A stretch of 64,000 bases of DNA, from NCBI GenBank assembly GCA_937871915.1, contig CALMPG010000103.1, positions 28,446-92,445 on the forward strand, written 5' to 3'. The notes beneath the pieces are model-generated. The model searched no databases and had not been told where the DNA came from. It saw only the letters and a program-made list of their open reading frames with translations. A program made the translations under genes and the position numbers. The stretch is from an uncultured Phycisphaerales bacterium. Its GTDB lineage: Bacteria > Planctomycetota > Phycisphaerae > Phycisphaerales > UBA1924. Positions 1-9,297 of this stretch are shown here, piece after piece (within the stretch, counting starts at the first letter, position 1; every line of letters starts with the position of its first letter).

Positions 1-1
1 C

Positions 2-1093
2 GCCGGCACGTTCCCGGGCATCCACGTGGGGCGGATCTGGTTCATCTGGATGGTGTTCCCGATCCCGAACTCCAACGGGATCTGGCCGAACTTCAAGAGC
101 CCGCTGCTGTGGGACGTGTTCGCGGTGAGCACGTACTTCACGGTCTCGCTGCTGTTCTGGTACATGGGGATGATCCCGGACATGGCGACGCTTCGCGACC
201 GCGCGGTGGGCCGCCTGCGGGCCTCGACGAGCGGGCCGACGGTGCTGCCGTTCCTGAGGCTGCGGGTCGACCAGCTGCGGGCGTGGATCTACGGGTTCCT
301 CGCTCTGGGCTGGCGGTTTTCCAGCCGGCACTGGCGCGAGTACGAGAAGGCGTATCTGCTGCTGGCGGGCGTGTCCACGCCGCTGGTGCTCTCGGTGCAC
401 TCGATCGTGTCGTTCGACTTCGCCACGTCCATCCTGCCCGGGTGGCACACGACGATCTTCCCGCCGTACTTCGTGGCCGGGGCCATCTTCGGCGGCTTCG
501 CGATGGTGCTGCTGCTGATGATCCCGGCCCGCGAGCTCTACCCGAACATGAAGGACCTGATCACCCTTCGCCACCTGGAGAACATGGCGAAGATCCTGCT
601 GGTGACGGGCTCGATGGTCGGCTTCTCCTACGCGATGGAGTTCTTCATCGCGTGGTACTCGGGCAACAGGTACGAGGCGGACGTGTTCGTGTTCAACCGC
701 CTGGTGCCGCCGTTCCTGGCCGGGCCCGACGGGCGGTACGCGCCGTACTGGTGGGCGTACTGGACGATGATCTTCTGCAACGTCGTGTCGCCGCAGGTGT
801 TCTGGTTCCGCGGGTGCCGGGTCAGCCCGCTGTGGATCTTCGTCGTGTCGTGCTTCATCACCGTCGGCATGTGGTTCGAGAGGTTCGTGATCATCGTGAC
901 GAGCCTGCACCGGGCCTTTCTCCCCGGGCAGTGGGGCATGTTCTACCCGACGCCGGTGGACATCCTCACCTTCGTGGGCACGTGCGGGATCTTCCTCTTC
1001 CTGTTCCTGCTGTTCCTGAAGTTCCTGCCCGCGTTCGCGATGAGCGAGATCAAGAACGTGACGCCGGCGGCGTCGCCGCACGAGGACCACTGA
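2..1093 (+). CDS. actC: Alternative complex III membrane subunit ActC (NrfD/PsrC-like), 5' truncated
   Basis: This is the C-terminal part of the quinol-oxidising membrane subunit of alternative complex III. The reading frame is already open at base 2, so the true start lies left of the window; the GTG at 26 is internal. Several hydrophobic helices are visible, with the conserved-looking stretches [20 protein letters not shown] and [16 protein letters not shown] typical of NrfD-like ActC proteins. The protein ends in a short soluble tail. It leads the actCDEF order and is followed after 71 bases by actD. Family assignment is from recalled sequence features and from the Act neighbours. Upstream actA/actB are expected outside the window. 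Confidence is high for the family; the missing length cannot be judged. Confidence 0.9.
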   Translation, partial: AGTFPGIHVGRIWFIWMVFPIPNSNGIWPNFKSPLLWDVFAVSTYFTVSLLFWYMGMIPDMATLRDRAVGRLRASTSGPTVLPFLRLRVDQLRAWIYGFLALGWRFSSRHWREYEKAYLLLAGVSTPLVLSVHSIVSFDFATSILPGWHTTIFPPYFVAGAIFGGFAMVLLLMIPARELYPNMKDLITLRHLENMAKILLVTGSMVGFSYAMEFFIAWYSGNRYEADVFVFNRLVPPFLAGPDGRYAPYWWAYWTMIFCNVVSPQVFWFRGCRVSPLWIFVVSCFITVGMWFERFVIIVTSLHRAFLPGQWGMFYPTPVDILTFVGTCGIFLFLFLLFLKFLPAFAMSEIKNVTPAASPHEDH

Positions 1094-1130
1094 GTTCGGA
1101 GTTTGCGGGGCGCGCGGGCGCCGAGTAGAT

Positions 1131-1158
1131 AGGACCCATCGGACCAACAGGACCTATA
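1131..1158 (+). repeat. Three GGACC cores at 9-base spacing before actD
   Basis: GGACC occurs at 1132, 1141 and 1150, an exact 9-base period, in the gap between actC and actD. A related cluster of GGTCC/GGACC cores lies before coxD at 9253-9276, and a single GGACC precedes coxC near 8531. No function is known to me. Confidence 0.5.
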
Positions 1159-1164
1159 CCAAGC

Positions 1165-1734
1165 ATGGCCAAGGCACACAACACAATCTACAAGACCAGC
1201 GCGGGCGAGGTGGTGTACGGGATGATGGCGGAGTTCGCCACGCCCGCCGACACCTTCCACGCCGCGGAGAAGATCCGTGATTCCGGGTACAAGAAGTGGG
1301 ACGTCTACTCCCCGTTCATGATCCACGGCATCGACGAGGCGATGGGGCTCAAGAACAGCCGCCTGCCGCTGGCGGTGGGCCTGATCGGTCTGACCGGCGC
1401 GGCCGTCGGCTTCGGGTTCCAGTACTGGGTGGCGACGCGGGGATTCGGCACCGTCGTGCAGGGCAAGCCCCTTGGCGCCTGGCAGGCGTTCATCCCGGTG
1501 ACGTTCGAGATCGGCGTGCTCTTCACGGCGTTCACGGCGCTCCTGGCCATGCTCGCCTTCAACCTGCTGCCGATGTGGTACCACCCGCTCATGAAGAAGG
1601 AGCGGTTCCTGCGCGTGAGCGACGATCGATTCGTCATCTGCATCGAGTCCCGCGACCCCAACTTCGATTCCAAGAAGACCTGGTCGCTGCTGGAGGGGGC
1701 CAAGGGGTACAACGTGCAGCTGGTGGAAGAGTGA
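1165..1734 (+). CDS. actD: Alternative complex III subunit ActD (DUF3341)
   Basis: This 189-residue protein is the ActD subunit of the ACIII quinol:electron-acceptor oxidoreductase. The soluble N-terminal part carries the family stretch AAEKIRDSGYKKWDVYSPF at about residues 32-50. Two transmembrane helices follow (about 70-95 and 112-138) and then a short C-terminal cytoplasmic or periplasmic domain. Length and two-helix layout match DUF3341 proteins. It sits between actC and actE as in other ACIII operons. The ATG at 1165 follows a GGACC repeat tract rather than a clear Shine-Dalgarno sequence. The structural role, packing against the ActC/ActF core, is known from the family and not from this sequence. 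Confidence 0.9.
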   Translation: MAKAHNTIYKTSAGEVVYGMMAEFATPADTFHAAEKIRDSGYKKWDVYSPFMIHGIDEAMGLKNSRLPLAVGLIGLTGAAVGFGFQYWVATRGFGTVVQGKPLGAWQAFIPVTFEIGVLFTAFTALLAMLAFNLLPMWYHPLMKKERFLRVSDDRFVICIESRDPNFDSKKTWSLLEGAKGYNVQLVEE

Positions 1735-1737
1735 GCG

Positions 1738-1774
1738 GTGGAGAGTGAGAAGCGGCGAGTGAGAAGCGAGAAGG
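1738..1774 (+). repeat. AGTGAGAAG tract before actE
   Basis: Two exact AGTGAGAAG copies (1744-1752 and 1758-1766) plus a shorter GCGAGAAGG copy lie directly after the actD stop. The same 9-mer recurs in gaps near 39.5 kb and 53.4 kb. An automated caller starting actE at the GTG at 1738 would translate this tract as the first residues. Confidence 0.6.
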
Positions 1775-1803
1775 TCGGAACCCGTTCGAGCCCGAATGAC
1801 ACG

Positions 1804-2631
1804 ATGAACATGCACGACACCACAACCCGAGTTCGGCACACGCTGGCGATGGCCGGCCTTGGCGTGCTCTGCCTGGCGGGCCTCTCGGCCTGCCAGGGGG
1901 AGCGCAGCGATGAGCCGCCCCACCAGTTCCTCCCGGACATGGACGACAGCCCCAAGTTCAAGCCGCAGACCGAGACCGAGTTCTTCGCCGACGGGCGGGC
2001 CATGCGGCCGCACGTGCCGGGGACGGTCGCGTTCGGCGATACCACGCGGGTCGATGATCTCTCGCGGGCGAGGTACCTGCGGGCCTCGGCCGAGGTGTGG
2101 GACGGCCTGGACCCGGCGGGCACCCCGCTGGCCGAGGGCGAACCGGCGTACGCAAAGACCATCCCGGGCGGCGCGCTGGAGGTGTTCAAGGCCCGGCTCG
2201 ACGACCACCACGAGCCCTACGCCGACGACGCCGACGCCATGAAGAAGATGATCACCCGCGGCCAGGAGCGGTTCAACATCTATTGCTCGGTCTGCCACGG
2301 CTTCAAGGGCGAGGGGAGCGATCCGGCGAACTTCACCGGCGGGATCGTCGGCCGTCGCTGGAAGACGCCCGTGCCGAACTTCCACGATCCCAAGTATTCC
2401 GACAAGACGGTGAAGACCGGCCTGGACGGGTACGTGTTCAACGTGATCCGCCACGGCGTTCCCGACGCCGACCCGGCCAAGCCGCTCAAGATGCCCTCGT
2501 ACGCGGACAAGGTGTCCGAGATCGACGCGTGGGCGATCGTGTCGTATGTCCGCACGCTCCAGGCGGCGTGGACCGAGCAGACCCCCACCCCTCCCGCCAC
2601 CTCTGGCGGCAACGCGGGAGGTGCAAAGTGA
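1804..2631 (+). CDS. actE: Alternative complex III monoheme cytochrome c lipoprotein ActE
   Basis: This 275-residue lipoprotein carries one covalently bound heme and would relay electrons from ACIII towards the oxidase. With the ATG at 1804 the N-terminus is a signal sequence ending in a lipobox with cysteine (LSAC). The heme site CSVCH lies at residues 161-165, and a likely axial Met is in the downstream KMPSYADK stretch. The upstream in-frame GTG at 1738 would add residues encoded by an AGTGAGAAG repeat tract, so it is disfavoured; an inner ATG at 1810 is also possible. The last codons overlap the GTG start of actF by four bases, which suggests translational coupling. The family is clear from the order actD-E-F and the cytochrome motif. 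Confidence 0.88.
   Translation: MNMHDTTTRVRHTLAMAGLGVLCLAGLSACQGERSDEPPHQFLPDMDDSPKFKPQTETEFFADGRAMRPHVPGTVAFGDTTRVDDLSRARYLRASAEVWDGLDPAGTPLAEGEPAYAKTIPGGALEVFKARLDDHHEPYADDADAMKKMITRGQERFNIYCSVCHGFKGEGSDPANFTGGIVGRRWKTPVPNFHDPKYSDKTVKTGLDGYVFNVIRHGVPDADPAKPLKMPSYADKVSEIDAWAIVSYVRTLQAAWTEQTPTPPATSGGNAGGAK
2616..2621 (+). promoter_or_regulatory. Shine-Dalgarno site fixing the GTG start of actF
   Basis: GGGAGG lies 6 bases before the GTG at 2628, inside the end of actE. This supports the GTG over the later in-frame ATG at 2643 and over the long upstream open frame. Confidence 0.6.
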
Positions 2632-3938
2632 GCAGCATCGGCATGGGCAACGCCCACTCGCATTCGGCGCCGGCGCACCACGAAGAGGCCCATATCGCCG
2701 CGCGGCGCGAGCTCGACCTGGCCAGGCTCAACCCCGGCCCGGGGTTCGCGTCGATGGCCCGCAACGGCCTGTTCTTCGTCGGCCTGATCGGCATCCTCGT
2801 GGTCGCGTTCAGCGCGTTCACGGGGGGCGAGGGGGCCGGGAGGGTGGCCGCGCAGCAGCACGCGCTGGTGTCCTACCACATGGGGTTCCTCTATGCCCTT
2901 GGCCTCGCGCTCGGGGCGCTTGGCCTGCAGATGATTCTGCAGCAGTTCAACGCGGGGTGGTCGGCCACGGTGCGGCGCACGGCGGAGACCTTTTCCAGCC
3001 TGTTCTGGGTCGTCGTGATCCTGTTCCTGCCGATCGCGTATCTCGAACTCACGACGACGCACGGGCTGGTGTTTCCGTGGATGGATCCGGCCCACCAGGA
3101 CCAGGTGTACCACGAGAAGGCCGGGTTTCTCAACGAGAAGGCGTGGGCGATCCGCGCCGCGATCTACTTCATCATCTGGATGGTTCTGGGCACGCGCCTG
3201 TACCGTCTCTCGCGGAGGCAGGACGAGACGGGCGATCGCTGGCTGACGGCCAAGGCCCGCTTCATCAGCTCGTTCGGCCTGCTCATCTTCGCGCTGACGA
3301 CCGCGTTCGCCTCGTTCGACTGGTTGATGTCGATGGACCACCACTGGTTCAGCACGATGTTCGGCGTGTACTTCTTCGCCGGGGCCACGGTGAGCTGCCT
3401 GGCGGTGATATGCCTGATTCTGTGCTCGCTGCGGGCCTCCGGCCGGCTGGGCAGGCTGTTCACCGAGGAGCACCAGCACGACCTGGGCAAGCTGCTCTTC
3501 GCGTTCACCGTGTTCTGGGCGTACGTGACGTTCTGCCAGTACTTCCTGATCTGGTACTCCAACGTCCCCGAGGAAGCGGCGTTCTACAATCTCCGCAACG
3601 ACTCGAGCTACAAGAGCCTGTTCCAGCTCCTGTGCATCGGCCACTTCCTCGTGCCGTTTGTGATCCTGCTGGTCCGTCCGATCAAGCGGAGCGCGACGGG
3701 CCTGTGGATCGTGGCGCTGTGGATGGTGGTGATGCACGGGATCGATCTGGTGTACATCGCCCGCCCGATTGTCTCGGGCGTCGCTCCGGGCAACAACGTG
3801 TGGGTGGACATCGCGGGCGTGCTCGGCCCGACGTGCCTGTTCCTGGGGTTCGTGGTCTGGAAGATGGGGCGAGCGCCGCTCGTGCCCATCAAGGACCCGC
3901 GGCTCTCGGAGGTCCTCGCCCACAAGAACTACGTCTGA
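2628..3938 (+). CDS. actF: Alternative complex III membrane subunit ActF
   Basis: This 436-residue integral membrane protein is the second NrfD-like core of ACIII. A soluble His-containing N-terminus of about 45 residues is followed by roughly ten transmembrane helices. Stretches such as FSSLFWVVVILF, FASFDWLMSMDHHWFSTMFG and FCQYFLIWYSNVPEE are typical of ActF. The open frame extends far upstream, but GTG 2628 has a good Shine-Dalgarno site and a 4-base overlap with the actE stop. It closes the act part of the operon and is followed after 36 bases by a His-rich small protein and then the oxidase genes. The link to ACIII comes from family knowledge and gene order. Confidence 0.9.
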   Translation: MSSIGMGNAHSHSAPAHHEEAHIAARRELDLARLNPGPGFASMARNGLFFVGLIGILVVAFSAFTGGEGAGRVAAQQHALVSYHMGFLYALGLALGALGLQMILQQFNAGWSATVRRTAETFSSLFWVVVILFLPIAYLELTTTHGLVFPWMDPAHQDQVYHEKAGFLNEKAWAIRAAIYFIIWMVLGTRLYRLSRRQDETGDRWLTAKARFISSFGLLIFALTTAFASFDWLMSMDHHWFSTMFGVYFFAGATVSCLAVICLILCSLRASGRLGRLFTEEHQHDLGKLLFAFTVFWAYVTFCQYFLIWYSNVPEEAAFYNLRNDSSYKSLFQLLCIGHFLVPFVILLVRPIKRSATGLWIVALWMVVMHGIDLVYIARPIVSGVAPGNNVWVDIAGVLGPTCLFLGFVVWKMGRAPLVPIKDPRLSEVLAHKNYV

Positions 3939-3974
3939 TCGTCGGCCACGAACCGCCCGTCAAGAGACCCGAAC

Positions 3975-4448
3975 ATGTCCGATCCCCATCTCAACGCCGC
4001 CGACCCGCACACGAGCGTGCATCCGCCCCACGCGCACCACGTCCACGAAACGTCGCCGATGCACGACGCCGTGGACCAGTGGCACGACCATTCCCACGAC
4101 GAGCGTCCGCAGCACGCCCACACCGACGTGATCAACACCCGCCTGGTCCTGGCGGTGGGTCTTGCGCTCGCCGGCGTGATCGTCGTGGCGGTGGTCGTGG
4201 TGTACGGGTTCTACGTCCACTACAACACCCAGCGCTCGAGCGAGCGGGAACGCACGAGCGCCTTCGGCTCCCCGCTCACGGACACCCGCATCGAAAAGGC
4301 CAGGGATCTCTCGATGCTCGCCACGGGCGGCTCGTACCAGGTGTCCACCGGCGACGAGAACGCCAAGAAGACCATCACCATCGCCCCCATCGGACAGGCC
4401 ATGGACAGGGTCGTTCGGGCCTACACCAGGGCGCCCGCACGCAAGTAG
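3975..4448 (+). CDS. His-rich single-TM protein in the ACIII/oxidase cluster
   Basis: I do not recognise a named family for this 157-residue protein. The first 50 residues are rich in His, Asp and Pro, with many HxH pairs that could bind copper or other metals. One transmembrane helix follows at about residues 54-76. The remaining 80 residues form a soluble domain without cysteines. It lies between actF and the SCO gene, with gaps of 36 and 17 bases, so it is almost certainly co-transcribed. A role in assembly or copper supply of the ACIII-oxidase unit is inference from the His-rich head and the context only. Confidence 0.75.
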   Translation: MSDPHLNAADPHTSVHPPHAHHVHETSPMHDAVDQWHDHSHDERPQHAHTDVINTRLVLAVGLALAGVIVVAVVVVYGFYVHYNTQRSSERERTSAFGSPLTDTRIEKARDLSMLATGGSYQVSTGDENAKKTITIAPIGQAMDRVVRAYTRAPARK

Positions 4449-4465
4449 CCCCGCAGCATTTCCGA

Positions 4466-5425
4466 ATGACCATCCGCCCGACCATCCTCGCGTTTCTCGC
4501 CCGCACGATCGCGGGCGTGGCGTGCTGCGCCGGTGCGCTCCTGGGCGGGGTCGCCGGCGGACAGGTGATCCCCAAGGACATGCCCGAGCCCGTGCGCGGC
4601 CTGGAGGTCGAGAACCACTCGGGCCGGCAGGTCCCGCTCGCGCTCCAGTTCACCGACGAGGCAGGGAGAATGGTCGGCCTCGGAGACTACTTCGACCGTC
4701 CGGCCGCGAACGGCAAGGCGAAGAAGCCGCTGGTCGTGCAGATGCTGTACTACCGCTGCCCGATCCTGTGCCCGACGGTGCTCAGGAAGTTCACCGAGAC
4801 GATCCAGAGGATCGACTTTACGGTCGGGCGCGACTTCGACGTGGTGCTGGCAAGCGTCGACGCCCGCGACACCCCGGCCGACGCGACGGCCCAGAAGGCC
4901 GCGCAGGTGATCGCGTACAACCGCCCCGGCGAGGACGTCCGCGACGGGTGGCACTTCTTGACCTCCAAGGGGGACAGCCCGCGAAGGCTCGCCGACGCGC
5001 TGGGCTTTCCGTACCGCTACATCCCCGAGTCGGGCGAGTATGCCCACGGGGCGTGCCTGTTCGTGCTCACTCCCGAGGGGAAGATCTCGCGGTACTTCAC
5101 GGGCCTGAACTATCCCTCCTCGGATGTGCGGCTGGCGCTGCTGGAGGCCTCGGGCGGGAAGATCGGGACGGTCTTCGACGCCTTCACCCTATGGTGCTAC
5201 CACTTCGACCCGAGCACGGGCAAGTACACGCTCGCGGCCATGCGGGTGATGCGTGCCGGGGGCGCGGCCTCGGTGCTGTTCATCGGCGGGGTGATCCTCG
5301 CCATGTGGCGCTTCGAGGTCCGCAAGAAGCGCAGGTTGAAGGCGGCCGCCCTCGAGTCGGCCGCGCCGTCCGATTCTCCCAGTCTCCCCGGTGGCCCGGC
5401 CACGCTCACAGGATCGATGTCATGA
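4466..5425 (+). CDS. SCO1/SenC-type copper chaperone for cytochrome oxidase
   Basis: This 319-residue protein is a thioredoxin-fold SCO-family factor expected to deliver copper to the CuA site of subunit II. It has an N-terminal signal or anchor segment. The copper-binding CPILCP motif is at about residues 98-103, and the partner histidine lies in the YAHGAC segment at about residue 193. A C-terminal transmembrane helix (about 268-288) and a charged tail follow. The ATG at 4466 is chosen because the protein then starts with a signal-like hydrophobic run; the frame is open much further upstream. The stop overlaps the ATG of coxB by four bases (ATGA). Both metal-binding residue sets are intact. 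Confidence 0.9.
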   Translation: MTIRPTILAFLARTIAGVACCAGALLGGVAGGQVIPKDMPEPVRGLEVENHSGRQVPLALQFTDEAGRMVGLGDYFDRPAANGKAKKPLVVQMLYYRCPILCPTVLRKFTETIQRIDFTVGRDFDVVLASVDARDTPADATAQKAAQVIAYNRPGEDVRDGWHFLTSKGDSPRRLADALGFPYRYIPESGEYAHGACLFVLTPEGKISRYFTGLNYPSSDVRLALLEASGGKIGTVFDAFTLWCYHFDPSTGKYTLAAMRVMRAGGAASVLFIGGVILAMWRFEVRKKRRLKAAALESAAPSDSPSLPGGPATLTGSMS

Positions 5426-6576
5426 CCATGATCGCGGACATTCCCATCACGCTGGCGCAGGAGGGGCTGAAGAAGTACTTCTTCTTCAGCACCGGCGCGT
5501 CCAGCCAGGCGACCGAGACCGAGAACCTGTTCATGTACATCATCTGGGTGAACATCCTCAGCTTCGCCATGCTCATGGCGCTGCTGGGGTGGTTCATCCT
5601 GAAGTACCGGCGCTCCAAGCAGACGGCGAACTACCAGGTGAGCCCGGCCCACCACACGCCGCTGGAACTGGCCTGGTCGATCATCCCGCTGCTGATCATG
5701 GTGCCGATCTTCTACTACGGGTTCACCGGATACGCCGACAAGCTGGCGGCGCCGGCGGACGCGGAGGAGATCATGGTGACGGGGGAGAAGTGGAAGTGGA
5801 GCGTCACCTACGCCAACGGGGCCGAGCCGCAGGGCGACCCGGTCTACCTGACGGAGACGAGGATCCCGTCGGTGGAGTTCGTGGTGCCGGTGCACCGGCC
5901 GGTGAAGCTGATCATGAACTCCCGGGACGTGATCCACGCGTTCTACATCCCGGACTTCCGGACGAAGATGGACGTGATCCCCAACCGGTACACGTCGATG
6001 TGGTTCTATCCCGAGAAAGAGACCAACGAGCGGGACAGGACGACCGGGCGGTTGCGCGACCCGAGCCAGGCGGAGAACCCGCCGCACAAGGTGTTCTGCG
6101 CGGAGTATTGCGGGCAGAACCACTCGGAGATGATGGCGCAGCTTCGGGTGGTGTCCCAGGAGGCCTACCGCGAGACCATCCGCAAGTGGACCGACTACCG
6201 GCAGGACGTGACGATCCTCAAGGTGGGCCAGCTTGTGTACAACCGCAAGGGGTGCAACGCGTGCCATTCGGTGGATGGGACCGCCTCGACGGGCCCGACG
6301 TGGAAGAACATGTTCGGGGCAAGGCACGAGTACACCAACGGGACGACCGACACGGTGACCGAGAACACCCTCCGCGACGACATCCTGTACTCCCAGAAGC
6401 GTATTCTGAAGGGATATCCCACCAGCATGCCCATCTTCGCCGGGCAGATCTCGCCGCTGGAGATGGATGCGCTCGTGCTCTACATCAAGTCGCTCTCCGA
6501 CGCGCACGAGGCCGAGGCCGTGGCGCCGGGGTCCAAGACCGTCGGTGAGTATCGCAGCGAGCAGAAGCCCAAGTAG
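5422..6576 (+). CDS. coxB: Cytochrome c oxidase subunit II, caa3 type (CuA plus fused cytochrome c)
   Basis: This 384-residue protein is the CuA-bearing electron-entry subunit. Two N-terminal transmembrane helices (about residues 35-60 and 75-100) precede the cupredoxin domain. The CuA ligands are present: His in DVIHAFY, and the Cys-Glu-Cys-His-Met set in [13 protein letters not shown] near residues 225-237. A fused class I cytochrome c domain follows, with CNACH near residue 278 and a Met-bearing YPTSMPIF stretch, which makes this a caa3-type enzyme. It overlaps the SCO gene by four bases and is followed by coxA. A fused cytochrome and a separate ActE cytochrome fit direct transfer from ACIII to this oxidase without a soluble carrier. 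Confidence 0.95.
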   Translation: MTMIADIPITLAQEGLKKYFFFSTGASSQATETENLFMYIIWVNILSFAMLMALLGWFILKYRRSKQTANYQVSPAHHTPLELAWSIIPLLIMVPIFYYGFTGYADKLAAPADAEEIMVTGEKWKWSVTYANGAEPQGDPVYLTETRIPSVEFVVPVHRPVKLIMNSRDVIHAFYIPDFRTKMDVIPNRYTSMWFYPEKETNERDRTTGRLRDPSQAENPPHKVFCAEYCGQNHSEMMAQLRVVSQEAYRETIRKWTDYRQDVTILKVGQLVYNRKGCNACHSVDGTASTGPTWKNMFGARHEYTNGTTDTVTENTLRDDILYSQKRILKGYPTSMPIFAGQISPLEMDALVLYIKSLSDAHEAEAVAPGSKTVGEYRSEQKPK

Positions 6577-6664
6577 CCCGTTCCGTTCATTCGACCGTTC
6601 GACATCTCCGTCCGCGTCCGAGGCTCCCCCCCGTTTCGTTCCCTCCGTTTGGAGGCCACACACC

Positions 6665-8497
6665 ATGTCACACGCAGCGCATGACCACCACGCCTCGTAT
6701 CTGGCCTACAAGGGGAGCCCCGACGACCCCTTCTGGTCGGTGAAGCTCCCCCGCACGATCTGGGACTGGGCCAGCACGATCGATCACAAGAAGATCGGCG
6801 TGATGTACCTGGTCGCGATCCTGTTCATGTTCTTCCTCGGCGGCATGGCGGCGATCGCCGTCCGCACCGAGCTGTGGGCCCCCACGAAGGTCCAGACCAT
6901 CAACGACGCGACCGGCGAGGTCATCGTCGGCGCGGTGCCCGCGGGCGTGAAGAGCCACACCGAGGTCCGGGGCAACTGGATCGGCCACCGCATGGGCGAG
7001 GGCGAGAACCTCGCCAAGAGCAACGAGCTCTACAACCGCACCATGACCCTCCACGGCGTCATCATGGTGTTCCTGGTGATCGTCCCCTCCGTCCCCGCCT
7101 CGCTGGGCAACTTCCTGCTCCCGCTCATGCTCGGGGCCAAGGACGTCGCCTTCCCGCGCCTGAACCTCGCCTCGTGGTACGTCTACCTCGTCGGCTCGGT
7201 CTTCGCCATCATCGCCATCATCCAGGGAGGGGTCGACACCGGCTGGACGTTCTACACGCCCTATTCGACGACCACCGACGATGGCTTCCTGCGTGTGACA
7301 TGGATGGTCACCGGGGCCTTCATCCTCGGCTTCTCGTCGATCTTCACCGGCCTGAACTTCGTCGTCACCGTGCACAAGCTCCGGGCCCCGGGCATGGGGT
7401 GGTTCGACATGCCCCTGTTCGTGTGGGGCATCTACGGCGCGGCGGTGATCCAGGTGCTCGCCACGCCCGTCATCGGCATCACGCTGCTGCTGATGATCTT
7501 CGAGCGAACGTTCCACGTGGGCATCTTCGACCCGCGCCTGGGCGGCGATCCCGTGCTCTTCCAGCACTTCTTCTGGTTCTACTCCCACCCCGTGGTGTAC
7601 GTGATGATCCTCCCGGGCATGGCCCTGATGAACGAGATGATCGCCACGGGCGCCCGCAAGCCGATCTTCGGCTACCGGGCCGTGGCGTTCAGCTCGCTGG
7701 CCATCGCCGGCATCTCGTTCATCGTGTGGGGCCACCACCTGTTCACCTCCGAGGGCGAGGTGGCCGCGATCGTGTTCAGCGCCCTGACGTTCCTCGTGGC
7801 GATCCCCTCGGCCGTAAAGGTCTTCAACTGGCTGGCGACGCTCTACAAGGGCTCGATCTGCCTGAACACGTGGAATCTCTACGCGCTCGCGTTCCTGTTC
7901 CTGTTCTCGATCGGCGGGCTGACGGGCCTGTTCCTGGGCTCGCTGGCGGTGGACCTGCACCTGCACGACACGTACTTCGTCGTGTCGCACTTCCACTACG
8001 TGATGATGGGCGGCACGATCATCGCGTTCGTCGGCGGCATCCACTTCTGGTGGCCCAAGATGTTCGGCAAGATGTACAACGAGGTGGGCGGCACCATCGG
8101 CTTCGTGCTGGTGTTCATCGGGTTCAATCTGACGTTCTTCCCGCAGTTCGTGATGGGCAGCCAGGGCATGCCGCGTCGCTATGCCAACTACGTCTCCGAG
8201 TACCAGCTCTACCACCAGCTCTCGACGATCGGGGCGTACACGCTTCTGGCGGGGTTCCTGACGCACCTGGTGAACTTCCTGTACTCGCTGGCGGCGGGCC
8301 CGAAGGCCGCGCCGAATCCGTGGGGCAGCCTGACGCTGGACTGGACCAACACCTCCAGCCCGCCCATCGAGCACAACTTCGAGCACGAGCCGGTGGTGGT
8401 CCACGGGCCGTACGACTACGACAACGTTCTTCCCCCGCAGACGCGTCCGGGCGACTACATCCTTCCCAAGCCTGCGGACGTGGCGACCGGGCACTGA
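6665..8497 (+). CDS. coxA: Cytochrome c oxidase subunit I, A2-type heme-copper oxidase
   Basis: This 610-residue subunit holds the heme a and the heme a3-CuB oxygen-reducing site. The low-spin heme ligand is in TLHGVIM (about residue 129). The CuB histidine lies in FYSHPVVY (about 307), the CuB pair in WGHHLF (about 357), and the two heme ligands in [10 protein letters not shown] (about 443). The motif reads YSHPVV and not GHPEV; the YSHP form is the hallmark of the A2 subfamily, in which the D-channel glutamate is replaced by Tyr/Ser. The ATG at 6665 follows GGAGGC; upstream open sequence is not conserved-looking. It is followed by coxC after 51 bases. All metal ligands are intact. Confidence 0.96.
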   Translation: MSHAAHDHHASYLAYKGSPDDPFWSVKLPRTIWDWASTIDHKKIGVMYLVAILFMFFLGGMAAIAVRTELWAPTKVQTINDATGEVIVGAVPAGVKSHTEVRGNWIGHRMGEGENLAKSNELYNRTMTLHGVIMVFLVIVPSVPASLGNFLLPLMLGAKDVAFPRLNLASWYVYLVGSVFAIIAIIQGGVDTGWTFYTPYSTTTDDGFLRVTWMVTGAFILGFSSIFTGLNFVVTVHKLRAPGMGWFDMPLFVWGIYGAAVIQVLATPVIGITLLLMIFERTFHVGIFDPRLGGDPVLFQHFFWFYSHPVVYVMILPGMALMNEMIATGARKPIFGYRAVAFSSLAIAGISFIVWGHHLFTSEGEVAAIVFSALTFLVAIPSAVKVFNWLATLYKGSICLNTWNLYALAFLFLFSIGGLTGLFLGSLAVDLHLHDTYFVVSHFHYVMMGGTIIAFVGGIHFWWPKMFGKMYNEVGGTIGFVLVFIGFNLTFFPQFVMGSQGMPRRYANYVSEYQLYHQLSTIGAYTLLAGFLTHLVNFLYSLAAGPKAAPNPWGSLTLDWTNTSSPPIEHNFEHEPVVVHGPYDYDNVLPPQTRPGDYILPKPADVATGH

Positions 8498-8548
8498 GTT
8501 CACCCAACAGACGCAGGGTTCGCCGGGCGGACCCATCGAGAAAGCACG

Positions 8549-9241
8549 ATGGCATCAATTCCAGCACATCCGACATCACCGGCCGAGGACCTCTCGCGAC
8601 CCCCGCACGAGCGGTACCAGGCCGCGTCGCACTTCAAGGACCGCGAGCACGAGTTCGACTCGGTCAAGATGGGCGTGTGGCTCTTCCTCGCCACGGAGAT
8701 CCTGCTCTTCTCGGGCATGTTCTGCGCGTACTTCATCTTCCGCCTGCTGCACCCGGAGGCGTTCATCGCCGGCTCGCACCTGCTGGAGGTGAAGTGGGGG
8801 CTGATCAACACGATCGTGCTGCTGCTCTCCTCGTACACCGTCGCGTCGGGGGTGCGACACGCCCAGACGGGCAACCTCAAGTGGCTGAAGATCAACATCG
8901 CGCTGACGTTTCTGGCGGGCGCGGCGTTCCTGGGCATCAAGTTCTACTTCGAGTACTGGCACAAGATCCAGGTGGGGGAACTGCCCGGCAAGTTCTTCTT
9001 CTATCCCTACGCCCGCAGCGAGTACGAGCCGCTGTGGTGGGGCGTGTACTGGGTCGCCACGGGCATCCACGCCAGCCACGTGATCGTCGGCATGGGCCTG
9101 TTCGCCTGGCTCTTCCTCCGCGCGAGGCGCGGCGAGTTCGGCCCGGGCCACTACAACGCCGTCGAGGGCGTCGGTCTGTACTGGCACATCGTTGACATCG
9201 TGTGGATCTTCCTGTTCCCGCTGCTGTACCTGATCCACTGA
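8549..9241 (+). CDS. coxC: Cytochrome c oxidase subunit III
   Basis: This 230-residue protein is the subunit III of the aa3-type oxidase, which stabilises the catalytic subunit and lacks redox centres. It has about five transmembrane helices in the typical order, with the stretches [19 protein letters not shown] and [22 protein letters not shown] end (here [20 protein letters not shown] in the last 20 residues). The start ATG at 8549 follows a GAGAAAG stretch. It lies between coxA and coxD in a same-strand block. The length matches short bacterial subunits III. Confidence 0.93.
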   Translation: MASIPAHPTSPAEDLSRPPHERYQAASHFKDREHEFDSVKMGVWLFLATEILLFSGMFCAYFIFRLLHPEAFIAGSHLLEVKWGLINTIVLLLSSYTVASGVRHAQTGNLKWLKINIALTFLAGAAFLGIKFYFEYWHKIQVGELPGKFFFYPYARSEYEPLWWGVYWVATGIHASHVIVGMGLFAWLFLRARRGEFGPGHYNAVEGVGLYWHIVDIVWIFLFPLLYLIH

Positions 9242-9250
9242 CCAAGTCCG

Positions 9251-9277
9251 TAGGTCCCGCGGGTCCAAGAGGGACCT
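9251..9277 (+). repeat. GGTCC/GGACC cluster before coxD
   Basis: GGTCC at 9253 and 9262 and GGACC at 9272 sit in the coxC-coxD gap with 9- and 10-base spacing. The cores match those before actD but in mixed orientation, so the site can form a small dyad. No function is known to me. Confidence 0.4.
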
Positions 9278-9297
9278 GTTTCACTCCGAGCCTTCCC

